The notes beneath the pieces were generated by a model. The model saw only the letters and a list, made by a program, of their open reading frames with translations. It did no database searches and was not told where the DNA came from. From the NCBI GenBank assembly GCA_012730045.1, contig JAAYBR010000042.1, positions 1-55,177 of the forward strand: a DNA stretch of 55,177 nt, read 5' to 3'. The position numbers were made by a program, and so were the translations under genes. This stretch comes from Candidatus Hydrogenedentota bacterium (GTDB lineage Bacteria > Hydrogenedentota > Hydrogenedentia > Hydrogenedentales > CAITNO01). Numbering within the stretch: position 1 is the first letter of the stretch; each line of letters opens with the position of its first letter. Positions 16,003-25,400 of this stretch are shown piece by piece.

Positions 16003-18258
16003 TCACCGCGGGGGCGCCGCCGCCCCCATGGGTTTCAGGGAAAACACCCGTGTTTCCCCGGTGCGCAGGGGCAGGACGAACTCGTCTTTCTGCGTCCATC
16101 CCGCCGAAGGGTCAAACAGATCCTGAACGTCGCAGTAGTCTGGAAGGACCACCGCGCGCTTGCCCGGCTCCGTGGCGTGCAGCGCCAGCAGGCCCCGCCC
16201 CGCGTACACCGGGTCAAAATAGTTCGTCTCCCCGGGGGCGACGAACAGGGGCTCTTCCAGGATGCGCAGAATCTCCGCCAGCAGGCCCGGCGTCACGCCG
16301 GGCTCGGCAACATAGATGGAGGTCCACTCCCCGTTTATGGACTTGACGGCCAGGCTCGTCTTGCCGCTGTCGGCGTAGCGCGCGAGCGCGTCCGCCCCGG
16401 CATCCTCGATGTGGAAGACGGGGCTCCACATGCCCGCCGCGCCGAAGGGCGCGTCCTGCGCCAGGAACTGGCCGGACAGGCTGAAGAGCGATCCCGCGGC
16501 GGCGGGGCCGTCAAAGGCGCGCACCTCCATTCCCGTGACGGCGGAGATATTCTCCGCCGACGCCGTGTCCCCGTCGAAATATCCCGGCGCATAGAGCCAG
16601 ACCACGCTGGCGCGCTCCCGCGCGAAGCGGTCGTGCAGCCGTTCCCGGGCGTCGGCGTCCAGCCGGAAGGCGTTCAGGAAGAGCCAGGTCCGCGACGGCC
16701 CCACGCGCTCCTCCAGCACATCCTGCAGGAGGACAAAACGGGTGCGGACGCCCGCCCGCAGGGCCGCGTCGCGCCCGCCGGAAACCAGCAGCGCGTTCAG
16801 CGGCCCGGCGCAGCGCTGCACCGCGCGGGCGGCCTCGTCCACCACCACGGTCAGCCCCGGCGCGGCGTTCTCCTCCGGCGACGCGCCGCCTTCCTCGGCG
16901 CGGGCGGCGTAAATCTCGCGCATTTTGCCGAACAGCCGCCACTGGTCGCCGTCCAGCAGCCAGCCGTCGCCCAGCGGGTCCGCCCAGGCCAGCCCCAGGC
17001 CGTCCACGAGGGCGGAGGCGAAATTCCGCTTCTGCACCTCGAAGATGTCCTCCGCGCGGACGCCGCGCATCCGGGCGACCGTTCCCGCGGCCGGGTCGCG
17101 CTCCATGCCCGTGCGGGTGTCGTCCAGCACCGTCCAGGTCTTTCCCCGGGCGAGCAGGGAATGCACCGGCCCCGCATAGCCCCCGGCGCCCCCCAGCCCC
17201 CGGTCTGTCTGCGAGACGGGGCTGACCACGCCGCTCAGGTCGCTTTCGAGCAGGTTGCCCAGGGCGAAATGGCCCGAGGCGTTCCCGGCCATCTCCAGGC
17301 TGAACCCGTAGGGGGCCAGGATTTTCGGGGAAATCATGGAAACTTCCGCCAGATGCGCCGTGAACGCCGCCAGCGCGTCCGCGGTGCTTTCCGACGTGTA
17401 CCGCAGGTAGTCCGACAGGGGCCGTTCCTCCGGGAACCGGACAAAGACCTGCCCGGTGTCATTGAAGTCCGGCAGCTCCGGAAGCGTCACCTCGTCGGCC
17501 GACATGCCGGGACGTCCCCAAGCCTCCCCCAGCGCCGCCTCGCTCTGGTAATGCCGCACCAGCCAGTCGCGGAAGCCCTGCCGGTTGGTCTCCGAGCGGT
17601 CCCCCGCCTCCGGAAGCATCCAGTGCCCGCCTTCCATGGCGCAGAGGATATACCCCTCAATCCGTCGGCTGACCTCCCCGCCCTCCACCGAGGCCAGCAG
17701 TTTTCGCAGGGCCGCCCGCCCGTCCTCGATCCACTGCTGGGAGGCGGCGGACGGCAGGGGCCCGGCGGAGCCGTTCACGAGCATCATCTCGCTTTCGTGC
17801 GCCTTGGCCCAGGCGGCGGGCGGGTTCATGTCCACCTGGAGCAGAAACGAGGCGCGGGGGTTCGCCGCCATGTACTGTTTCAGCCGCGCGGTCACATCGT
17901 CCGGCGGGTCCTCGTCCGACCATGCGGGCGCCACCGGCACAATATGGCGGGTGATTCCCGCTTCGGCCGCCAGGGCGGCCTCCTCCATCACGGTTTTCCA
18001 GTCCTCCGGCGCGTCGGGCCGCGCGGAGAAATAGAGCGGCGGCCCGTCCGTGTCCGGCTCGCCCTCCGCGCCCTCGGCGGCGGCCTGGGGGCCGTTTGCC
18101 CCGGCCCCGGGCGCCGGCGCGAGCGCGGGCGCCGTCTCGCCGGGCACCGACCACTTGCCCACCCAGAGCCCCGCCGCCGCGGCAAGCGCCATGACGGCGG
18201 CAAGCCCCAGCAGCCGCAGGTAGAGGCCTGTGTTCTTAACTTTTCCGGGTTCTGACAT
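16003..18258 (-). CDS. Membrane-anchored glycoside-hydrolase-like protein
   Basis: 751 residues with one N-terminal transmembrane helix (about 12-34) and no cleavage site, then an Ala/Pro/Gly linker and a large external region. Residues about 75-480 look like a TIM-barrel glycosidase of the beta-galactosidase/GH42 type, with conserved-looking stretches YILCAMEGGHW, ILAPYGFSLEM and GLGLAWADPLGDGWLL. A probable trimerisation-like alpha/beta domain follows (NALLVSGGRDAAL, AFRLDADAR), then a beta C-terminus. Catalytic acids are not certain. The start overlaps the end of the prenyl synthase gene by 23 bases, so it belongs to that operon. Confidence 0.55.
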   Translation of the reverse strand: MSEPGKVKNTGLYLRLLGLAAVMALAAAAGLWVGKWSVPGETAPALAPAPGAGANGPQAAAEGAEGEPDTDGPPLYFSARPDAPEDWKTVMEEAALAAEAGITRHIVPVAPAWSDEDPPDDVTARLKQYMAANPRASFLLQVDMNPPAAWAKAHESEMMLVNGSAGPLPSAASQQWIEDGRAALRKLLASVEGGEVSRRIEGYILCAMEGGHWMLPEAGDRSETNRQGFRDWLVRHYQSEAALGEAWGRPGMSADEVTLPELPDFNDTGQVFVRFPEERPLSDYLRYTSESTADALAAFTAHLAEVSMISPKILAPYGFSLEMAGNASGHFALGNLLESDLSGVVSPVSQTDRGLGGAGGYAGPVHSLLARGKTWTVLDDTRTGMERDPAAGTVARMRGVRAEDIFEVQKRNFASALVDGLGLAWADPLGDGWLLDGDQWRLFGKMREIYAARAEEGGASPEENAAPGLTVVVDEAARAVQRCAGPLNALLVSGGRDAALRAGVRTRFVLLQDVLEERVGPSRTWLFLNAFRLDADARERLHDRFARERASVVWLYAPGYFDGDTASAENISAVTGMEVRAFDGPAAAGSLFSLSGQFLAQDAPFGAAGMWSPVFHIEDAGADALARYADSGKTSLAVKSINGEWTSIYVAEPGVTPGLLAEILRILEEPLFVAPGETNYFDPVYAGRGLLALHATEPGKRAVVLPDYCDVQDLFDPSAGWTQKDEFVLPLRTGETRVFSLKPMGAAAPPR

Positions 18259-19096
18259 ACTCAGCCATTCCTGTCAGCGTTCGGGCGGCGTCGCCCCACG
18301 GGGCCAGACAGTCCTTCGCCGCGGCCACGAGCCGCGCCTTTTCCTCCGCCGCGCGCGTTCCGCCGAGGCCGGCAAAACTGCTGCCGCCGTCCCCGTCCGC
18401 GGGGCGCGCCGCGTCAATGAGATCGTCCGAAATCTGGAACGCGAGGCCAAGGGCCTCGGCGTACCGCTCCAGACGGCCGCAGACATCCTCCGGCTCTCCG
18501 AGCAGCACGGCCGGCAGCACGGCGGCCGCGACAAACAGCGCCCCGGACTTCTCCCTATGTATGCGCAGAAGGTGCTCCGCGGTTTCCGGCCCTGCCGTTC
18601 CCGCGTGCAGGTCGAGGTACTGTCCGCCGCAGAGGCCGCCCACCCCGAGGGCGCAGCGCAGCCGTGCGACGGCGGCGGGGGCGGCCTGGGGCTGTCCCGC
18701 CGTCTCGGCGTTTCGCGCCGTCAGGTGGAAGGCCTCCGCAAGGAGCGACACGGCGGCCAGCAGCGCCGTGGCCTCGCCGAAGGCGCGGTGGACGGGGGGG
18801 TGGCCGCGCCGTTCCTCGGCATCGTCCATGCAGGGGAGGTCGTCCAGAATGAGCGACGCGGCGTGGGCCATTTCCACGGCGCAGGCGGCGTCAAGCACGC
18901 GCTCCGGGGGATGGCCGAGCATCTCCGCAACCGCCAGCGCCAGCAGGGGGCGCAGCCGCTTCCCGCCCGGGAACACGGCGGCGCGCAGGGCTGCGCACAG
19001 GGCGTCCGGCCCCCCGGCGGGGATCCGTTCGGCGAGGGCGGCGTCCACCCGCGCGCGCGCGCCCGTCCACCGCTCATTGTCCAGAAACGTGCCCAC
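18236..19096 (-). CDS. Polyprenyl diphosphate synthase (farnesyl/geranylgeranyl type)
   Basis: 286 residues, a typical length for short-chain trans-prenyl synthases. It has GGKRLRP (44-50) and the first aspartate-rich motif DDLPCMDD (85-92) followed by the arginine pair ERRG. The second aspartate motif is FQISDDLID. It condenses isopentenyl diphosphate with an allylic primer using magnesium. The four-residue insertion between the aspartates of the first motif is characteristic of bacterial FPP/GGPP synthases such as IspA. It starts with GTG three bases after the glycosyltransferase stop and overlaps the next gene. Product chain length cannot be fixed. Confidence 0.88.
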   Translation of the reverse strand: MGTFLDNERWTGARARVDAALAERIPAGGPDALCAALRAAVFPGGKRLRPLLALAVAEMLGHPPERVLDAACAVEMAHAASLILDDLPCMDDAEERRGHPPVHRAFGEATALLAAVSLLAEAFHLTARNAETAGQPQAAPAAVARLRCALGVGGLCGGQYLDLHAGTAGPETAEHLLRIHREKSGALFVAAAVLPAVLLGEPEDVCGRLERYAEALGLAFQISDDLIDAARPADGDGGSSFAGLGGTRAAEEKARLVAAAKDCLAPWGDAARTLTGMAEYVRTRKS

Positions 19097-19099
19097 TGT

Positions 19100-20452
19100 T
19101 CAGGGGGTGTCCTTTTCACGGGGTTGCTCTGTCTCTTCGGGAACGACGGCGATCCATCCCCCAAAGTCGGCGGCCTCGCCCGTCTCCTCCGCCATGAAGA
19201 GGCGCTCCGCTTCAAACTCCAGCCGTCCCTCCGTCGAAAATATCCGCGTCTCGGCCCGGAGCGGCGCCTCCAGCACAACGGGGCCGCCCCCGCCCGCGGA
19301 AATGCGGACCCGTGACGGCCCGCACGAAGGATAGCAATTCACGGAAATGACCCGCAACCATCCCGGCGCGACATGCAGCCGGGCGCGCGCGGCCAGGGGG
19401 CGCACTTCAATGCCGTCGGCGGTCTGCGGCGGATACCATCCGTCCTCGGGGAGCGTCACGGCGGCGCAGAAAAGCCGCTCCGCGAAAAAACGGCGGGCCA
19501 GGGTGCGGGGCGGCGCGCCTGCGCGGGTCCGCTCCGCGCGGTGCCGCCGGGCGGCGGGAAGATATGCCAGCGCCCCGGCCCACGCCCGCAGGTGCGCCGC
19601 CACACGCCACCCCTCTCCGTCGAGGCAGGCGCGCCCCACGGCGCGGGCCTCGCCCAGGATCACCCACGGCAGCACCCGCAGAAACTGCCCGGGGGACAGG
19701 TTGCGCAGGAGCAGGCGGAAGCGGTTGCGCGTGGCGAGGAAGTACTTGCGCCGGGCGCGGTCCCCCGCGCCCATGGAGGCACTGAACTTGTGCTCCACCA
19801 CCGCCTCCGGACACGGCACCACCGAGTATCCGGCATCCCACGCGCGCACGCACAGGTCCACATCGTCCAGGTAGATGTCAAACTCCTCCGGCAGGAGCCC
19901 CGCGCGGCGCAGGGTCTCCGCGCGGATCAGACAGGCCCCGCCGCAGGCGGCCAGCACCGGCGCCGTCCCGTTCCAGCGGGGGCCGTCCGCGCGCCCCGCG
20001 CCCAGGTCCCAGCAGGCCCCGGCGCGGCTGCACACCACCCCCACGGAGTTCAGGACAAAGGGCTGGTCGAACAAGACCATCTTCGGCGCGACCACGCCAA
20101 TTTTCGGGTCGGATTCGGCGAGATCCAGGCAGCGGTCGAAAACGTCCGGGCGCACCCGCGTGTCGTTGTTCAGCAGAAAGACATAGTCCGCGCCGGTGTC
20201 CAGCGCGCGGCGGATGCCCGCATTGTTGCCCCCGCTCCAGCCCCGGTTCCGTTCCAACGTCAGAAACTCCACCCGTTGGTCCGCGCCGAACCGGTCGCGC
20301 ACGAAGTCCACCGATCCGTCGGCACTGGCGTTGTCCACCAGCACGAACCGGAGATGGTCCCCCGGACATGCGGTCAGGGAACGGAAACTGTCCTCCAGAT
20401 GGGCGAGGCCGTTCCAGTTGATGACCAGCACATGGGTGAGGGGGCGTGTCAT
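19100..20452 (-). CDS. Family 2 glycosyltransferase
   Basis: 450 residues. The N-terminal 250 form a GT-A fold. HVLVINWNG opens it, LVDNASADGS and NNAGIRRAL follow, NNDTR is the DxD-type nucleotide-sugar metal site, and IYLDDVDLCVRAWDAGY carries the acceptor-side acidic residues. This is the rhamnosyl/galactosyl-transferase-like GT2 subgroup (WcaA/GlfT-like). The C-terminal 150 residues, rich in beta-like segments, are not recognised. The ATG at 20452 begins the conserved fold; an upstream in-frame extension does not match. There is no clear ribosome-binding site. First gene of the operon with the prenyl synthase, suggesting a polyprenyl-linked glycan route. Confidence 0.8.
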   Translation of the reverse strand: MTRPLTHVLVINWNGLAHLEDSFRSLTACPGDHLRFVLVDNASADGSVDFVRDRFGADQRVEFLTLERNRGWSGGNNAGIRRALDTGADYVFLLNNDTRVRPDVFDRCLDLAESDPKIGVVAPKMVLFDQPFVLNSVGVVCSRAGACWDLGAGRADGPRWNGTAPVLAACGGACLIRAETLRRAGLLPEEFDIYLDDVDLCVRAWDAGYSVVPCPEAVVEHKFSASMGAGDRARRKYFLATRNRFRLLLRNLSPGQFLRVLPWVILGEARAVGRACLDGEGWRVAAHLRAWAGALAYLPAARRHRAERTRAGAPPRTLARRFFAERLFCAAVTLPEDGWYPPQTADGIEVRPLAARARLHVAPGWLRVISVNCYPSCGPSRVRISAGGGGPVVLEAPLRAETRIFSTEGRLEFEAERLFMAEETGEAADFGGWIAVVPEETEQPREKDTP

Positions 20453-20540
20453 GGGCACAGGGTACCGCAACCCGGCGGCGGCGCGCGAATCTTGCCGCGC
20501 CGCGCCGCCGGTGAATACACTAGGCTGCGGGCGCACTCCA

Positions 20541-20666
20541 GGTCCCCCCTTGAGGGGGGTGGCCGCGTCTTCGCGGCCGGGGGATGTTCTTCCCCCCGGT
20601 CGTCAAGGCGGAATCCGGAACATCCCCCGGTTCGCTCCCGCGAACCACCCCCCTCAAGGGGGGACC
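20541..20666. repeat. 126-bp hairpin element with 22-bp perfect inverted ends
   Basis: Bases 20541-20562 and 20645-20666 are perfect reverse complements, and each arm is itself nearly palindromic (CCCCCCTTGAGGGGGG). Inside are two small hairpins (20561-20578 and 20629-20646) and an 11-bp inverted pair (20579-20589 with 20618-20628). The single strand could fold into a cloverleaf. The element fills the gap between the divergent GT2 and hemL genes and has no coding capacity. It resembles a REP/MITE-type mobile repeat. Confidence 0.8.
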
Positions 20667-20763
20667 AAGAGTGCCGGCCACCGCAGGCCCAAATGCCATG
20701 CCCCGTCGTGGGTGGTTTGACGGGTCACCGCAAGAACATCACGCCAAACGGAAGGACGACACG

Positions 20764-22041
20764 ATGATGCACACGCGATCGGAAGAGTTGTGGCGCAGGG
20801 CGCAGCAGGTGCTGGTGGGCGGGGTGAACAGCCCCGTGCGCGCGTTCAAGGCCGTGGGCGGCTCGCCGTTCTTCGCGAAGTCGGGGAAGGGCGCGCTGGT
20901 GGTGGATGAGGACGGCAACGAGTATGTGGACTATGTGCTCTCCTGGGGGCCGCTGGTGCTGGGGCACGCCCATCCGCGGGTGGTCGAGGCGGTGCACCGC
21001 GCGATGGAGGCCGGGTCCTCCTTCGGCATTCCCACGGAGGCGGAAATTCTGCTGGCGGAGAAAATCCGGACGCACTACCCCGTCATGGAGAAGGTGCGGC
21101 TGGTGAACAGCGGCACCGAGGCCGCCATGAGCGTGCTGCGCCTCGCGCGCGGCGTCACGGGGCGCAACCGGATTGTCAAGATGGACGGCTGCTACCACGG
21201 CCATGTGGACAGCCTGCTGGTGTCGGCGGGCAGCGGCGTCGCCACGCTGGGCATCCAGGACAGCCCCGGCATTCCGGCATCTTTTGCCGCCCTCACGCAC
21301 ACGGTGCCCTACAACGATCTGGAGGCGGTCCGCGCGTTGTTCGACACCCATGGCGCGGAGATCGCCTGCCTCATTGTGGAGCCCGTGCCGGGGAACATGG
21401 GCGTCGTGCTCCCCGAACCGGGGTATTTGGAGGGGCTGCGGGAAATCACCGCGCGCCACGGCGCGCTGCTGGTGTTCGACGAGGTGATGTCGGGGTTCCG
21501 CGTGTCCCTGGGCGGGGCGCAGGGACGGTATGGCGTGCGGCCCGACCTGGTCATGCTGGGCAAGGTCATCGGCGGCGGGCTGCCCGTGGGGGCCTACGGC
21601 GGCCCGGCGGCCCTGATGGACCATCTGGCCCCGCTGGGCCCCGTCTATCAGGCGGGCACGCTGGCGGGGAATCCCCTGGCCACCGCCGCCGGGCTCGCCA
21701 CGCTGGAGGAGCTGGAGCGGCCCGGCGTGGCGGAGGGCATGGAGGCCGCGCTGGCGCGGCTGGGCGCGGGGCTGGCGGAGATCGCGCGCGAACGGGGCAT
21801 TCCCGTGACAGTCACGCAGGCGGGGTCCATGGGTTGCCTGTTCTTCAACGAAGGCCCCGTCCGCAATTACGCGGACGCCAGGAAATCCGACACGGCCCTG
21901 CACGCGCGGTTCTTCCGCGGCATGCTGGAGCGGGGTGTCTACTTCGCGCCCTCGCAGTTCGAGGCCTGCTTCATGAGCGCGGCGCACGGGGACGTCCACC
22001 TGGACCGGACCCTGGAGGCCGCGCGGCAGGCGCTGTCCTGA
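20764..22041 (+). CDS. hemL: Glutamate-1-semialdehyde 2,1-aminomutase
   Basis: 425 residues, the normal HemL length. It starts with the family hallmark VGGVNSPVRAFKAVGG. It has the cofactor-binding region VNSGTEAAMSVLRLARG, the aspartate in LLVFDEVMSGFR, and the pyridoxal-phosphate lysine Lys267 in LGKVIGGGLPVGAYGG. It converts glutamate-1-semialdehyde to 5-aminolevulinate, so the organism makes tetrapyrroles by the C5 pathway. The ATG at 20764 has GGAAGGA seven bases upstream. No other heme gene is in the window, so it is monocistronic here. Confidence 0.96.
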   Translation: MMHTRSEELWRRAQQVLVGGVNSPVRAFKAVGGSPFFAKSGKGALVVDEDGNEYVDYVLSWGPLVLGHAHPRVVEAVHRAMEAGSSFGIPTEAEILLAEKIRTHYPVMEKVRLVNSGTEAAMSVLRLARGVTGRNRIVKMDGCYHGHVDSLLVSAGSGVATLGIQDSPGIPASFAALTHTVPYNDLEAVRALFDTHGAEIACLIVEPVPGNMGVVLPEPGYLEGLREITARHGALLVFDEVMSGFRVSLGGAQGRYGVRPDLVMLGKVIGGGLPVGAYGGPAALMDHLAPLGPVYQAGTLAGNPLATAAGLATLEELERPGVAEGMEAALARLGAGLAEIARERGIPVTVTQAGSMGCLFFNEGPVRNYADARKSDTALHARFFRGMLERGVYFAPSQFEACFMSAAHGDVHLDRTLEAARQALS

Positions 22042-22091
22042 CCGGCCCGCCGGATAAGGCGTTGTGAGAACCGAAGCCGTGGCGGGCACGA

Positions 22092-22206
22092 GGTCGCCGC
22101 AGTCGCTGCGCTCCTTCGCGATGACGCGCATTTCCACCGTCACTGCAATGATGTGTGTTTTCGCGGTCATTGCGAGGAGGCCGTCCCGGCCGACGCGGCA
22201 ATCTCC
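22092..22206. repeat. Two facing copies of a TCATTGCGAGGA-type intergenic repeat
   Basis: Around 22162-22206 the plus strand reads GGTCATTGCGAGGAGG, a spacer, then GACGCGGCAATCTCC. Around 22092-22127 the minus strand carries a related copy (GCGTCATCGCGAAGGAGCGC, then GACTGCGGCGACCTC). This is the form of a short palindromic intergenic repeat seen in many bacterial genomes. A third, more diverged copy is at about 33628-33668. The rest of the 22042-22445 gap holds only the kinase promoter. Confidence 0.6.
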
Positions 22207-22353
22207 TGTCGGAAAGCCCCAGGTCTCCACATCTCGCGGGTGAAGGGGCCCCTTTGGCGCCGCCGACACTTTCGGAGCATGTTCACAGGACGGCCGTTCC
22301 CAGCACGCATCCACGGATTCTCTTACCCGGCGATCAGGAAAGACAGAAAACAC

Positions 22354-22382
22354 TTGACGTTTTTGCTGCGATGAACGATAAT
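22354..22382 (+). promoter_or_regulatory. Strong sigma-70-type promoter for the hybrid kinase operon
   Basis: TTGACG (22354-22359) and GATAAT (22377-22382) are exactly 17 bases apart, the best promoter match in the window. Transcription would begin near 22389. This rules out the in-frame ATG at 22371 and supports the kinase start at 22446. Confidence 0.7.
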
Positions 22383-22445
22383 GGCGGCGGGGGCGATGTT
22401 GGTGCGGTGCCGAACGTGTGCGGGTTCTGTCCGGCAGGAGCGGCG

Positions 22446-25400
22446 ATGAGCGAGCTTTACTCCTCTCAGAGCAGTCTGACCCCCGATATTGCGGAGGAGG
22501 TCGGCGGCCTTTCCTTGTCCAGCGTCATGCCCATGCTGCTTCTTTTGGCGGGCACCTGCGCGGTGGGTTTCTGGGGGGCCCACATCCGGGTGCAGGAGCG
22601 CGACGCCGAGATGCGCGCGGCGCTTTTGGAGCAGGCCACCACGCTGGCGGGAAACATCAACCCCCACCTCGCCGCGCAGCTCACCTTCACCGAAGACGAC
22701 GCGGATTCCCCGGCGTACCGCCGTGTCCGCCAAGTCATGACGGCCTTCGGGCGCAACATCCCGAACCGGGGCATCTACAGCATGGCGCAGCGGGAGGGCA
22801 AGCTGTACTTCGGCCCCGAGAACTATCCCCCCGAAGATCCGATGGCCAGCCCCCCGGGGACCGAATATCTGGAGCCGGCGCCGGCAGACTTCGCCGTCTA
22901 CATCACAGGCACCCCCTTCGTCGTGGGCCCCACTACGGACGAGTACGGCACCTTCGTCACCGCCGAAGCGCCGGTGATGGACCCCATCTCCAATCAGGTG
23001 CTGATGGTGGTGGCGATAGACATCCTGGCAGAGGACTGGGACAAGAGCGTCAACAGCGCCCGGCTGGCCCCCTTCCTGCTCACGGTGGGGCTCCTGCTTT
23101 CCTTTGTTGCGGGCTTTGTCCTGCTGCAGCGGAATGGCCGCCGGGGCGGCGGGGGCCGGAGCGGCGTGGACCTGCGCCGATGGGTGAGCGTCCCCCTTGG
23201 GGTGCTCTTCTTCTGCGGGCTGGCCGTGTTGACGGCGCATCAGGCGAGTGAGTACCGGAAGACGCGCCTGACGGAGGGCCGGTGGGTGGCGCAGACCACC
23301 CTGCTCGACTGGAACCACACGGTGGCGACGGAGGCCCAGGTGCTGGATGTGTGGGCGCACCGGGTGCGGGAAAACGCAGAGGTCATGGACGCGTGGCGGG
23401 CGGGGGACCGTGAACGCCTTCTGGCCGTTGCCGGGCCGATATTCACCCACATGCGGCAGACGCAGAGCATGGCCATTCTGCATTTCGTCGGTCCAGACAA
23501 GACGAATTTCCTCCGCGCCCATCTTCCCGGGGTGCACGGGGATCCCCTGTCCTGGGCCTCCCTCGAAGCGGCCGCCGAAACGGGGATACCACAGTGGGGG
23601 CTTGATCTCGGACGCTGGGGCAATTTCTCGGTGCGGTATTGCATGCCCGTCCTTGACCAGGATGCGTTGCTGGGCTATCTCGTTGTGGGAAAGGATATCG
23701 GCGCGATTCTGCCCCGCTTTTCCAGAAACCTCCGGGGAAACATCGCGGCCGTGGTGCCAAAACGGCTGGTTTCCCGGGAGGCCTATGAGACGGGCAGGCA
23801 AATGTTTCAATACCCCGGGAACTGGGAGGACCTTTCCCAGTACATCCTGGTCAGCCAGACCGCCGCATCTCTTCCCGGCGGGGTAAGGGACTGGCTGGAA
23901 AAGCCCCATTCCTCCTTTGAGGCGTCCTCGGTGACGATGTTCTGGGAGGAGGGCCGGAGGTTTCTCCTGCTGCCCATCCATCTGGCGGACGGCCAGGGGG
24001 AGAACATGGCCTCCCTGGTGTTCTTCCAGGATGTCACGGACCGGTACTGGGCCACGATTAATTCCCTCGTCTTGCAGGGCGGACTGGCCTTGGTGCTCTT
24101 CTTCGCGGCCGTTGCCCTGATCCACAGCATCACCCGCCGCGCCGAACGGCTGATCGCGGCCGCCTTCGCCCGGATGCGCGCGCGGGAGAAGGACCTGGAA
24201 CTGACGCTGTACTCCATCGGTGACGCCGTCATCACCACGGACCGGGAGGGGGCCGTCGCGCGGATGAACCCCGTCGCCGAGAACCTGACCGGATGGACGG
24301 CGGAGGAGGCGGCGGGCTTCCCCCTGGAGCGGGCGTTCCGCATTGTCAACGCTGAGACGCGCCAGCCCGAGCCCAGCCCCGCGCGCCGGGTGATGGAGAC
24401 GCGGGCCGTGGTGGGGCTGGAAAACCACACGATCCTCATCGCCCGCGGCGGCCTGGAGCGCCAGATCGCGGACAGCGCGGCCCCCATCACCGACGCGGGC
24501 GGGCGCCTCCGCGGCGTGATCATCGTTTTCCGCGATGTCACCGAGCAATACCGCGTCCGCCGGGAACTGGAGGAGAGCCGGGCGCGGCTCGCCGCCCTCA
24601 TGGACGCCGCCGGCGACGCCATCCTCATGATGAACCCCTCCGGCAAAATCACCTTCTGGAACCCCGCCGCGGTGCGGATGTTCGGATACACGCGCGAAGA
24701 GGCGCTGGGAGGCGACCTCCACAAGCTTATCGCCCCGGACCGCTACCATGCCGCGCACAAGGCGGCCTTCCCCCATTTTTTGCAGACCGGCCGGGGCAAT
24801 GCCGTCGGCAAGACGCTGGAACTGGAGGCCCGGAGAAAGGACGGGTCGGAGTTTCCCGTCTCCCTCGCGCTTTCCGCCGTGCGCATGCAGGACGGATGGC
24901 ACGGCGTGGGCATCGTCCGGGACATCACCGAAAGCCGGCGCATGGCCGTGGAGCTGAGGGAGAGCCTGCGCCGCCTCCAGCGGATTCTCGACGCCGAGGA
25001 CGTGGGGGTGGTCATCGCGGACTGGGAAACACACCAGGTGCGGTTCGCCAACAAGAAGGCCCTTGACCTGGCCGGGGTGTCCGAGGGGGACATGACCGCG
25101 CTCCGATGCTGGGACCTGTTTTCCGCCGCCGAGGAGGGGAAGTGTCCGATCAAGGACCTCGGGCTGCCCGGGGAGACCAAAGACTGCGACCTGCTCACGG
25201 CGGATGGCGGGCGCATTCCGATCCACAAGACCGTGGCACCGATCATGTTCCATGGGACGAAGTGCCTCATTGAGACGTTCACCGACATCACGGAGCTGCG
25301 CCGGGCGCAGGAGACCCTGGCCGCCAGCGAGGCCCAGTTGCGCCTGATCCTCGACAGCGCCAACGTGGGCGTGATCATTGTGGACCGCAAAACGCACCTC

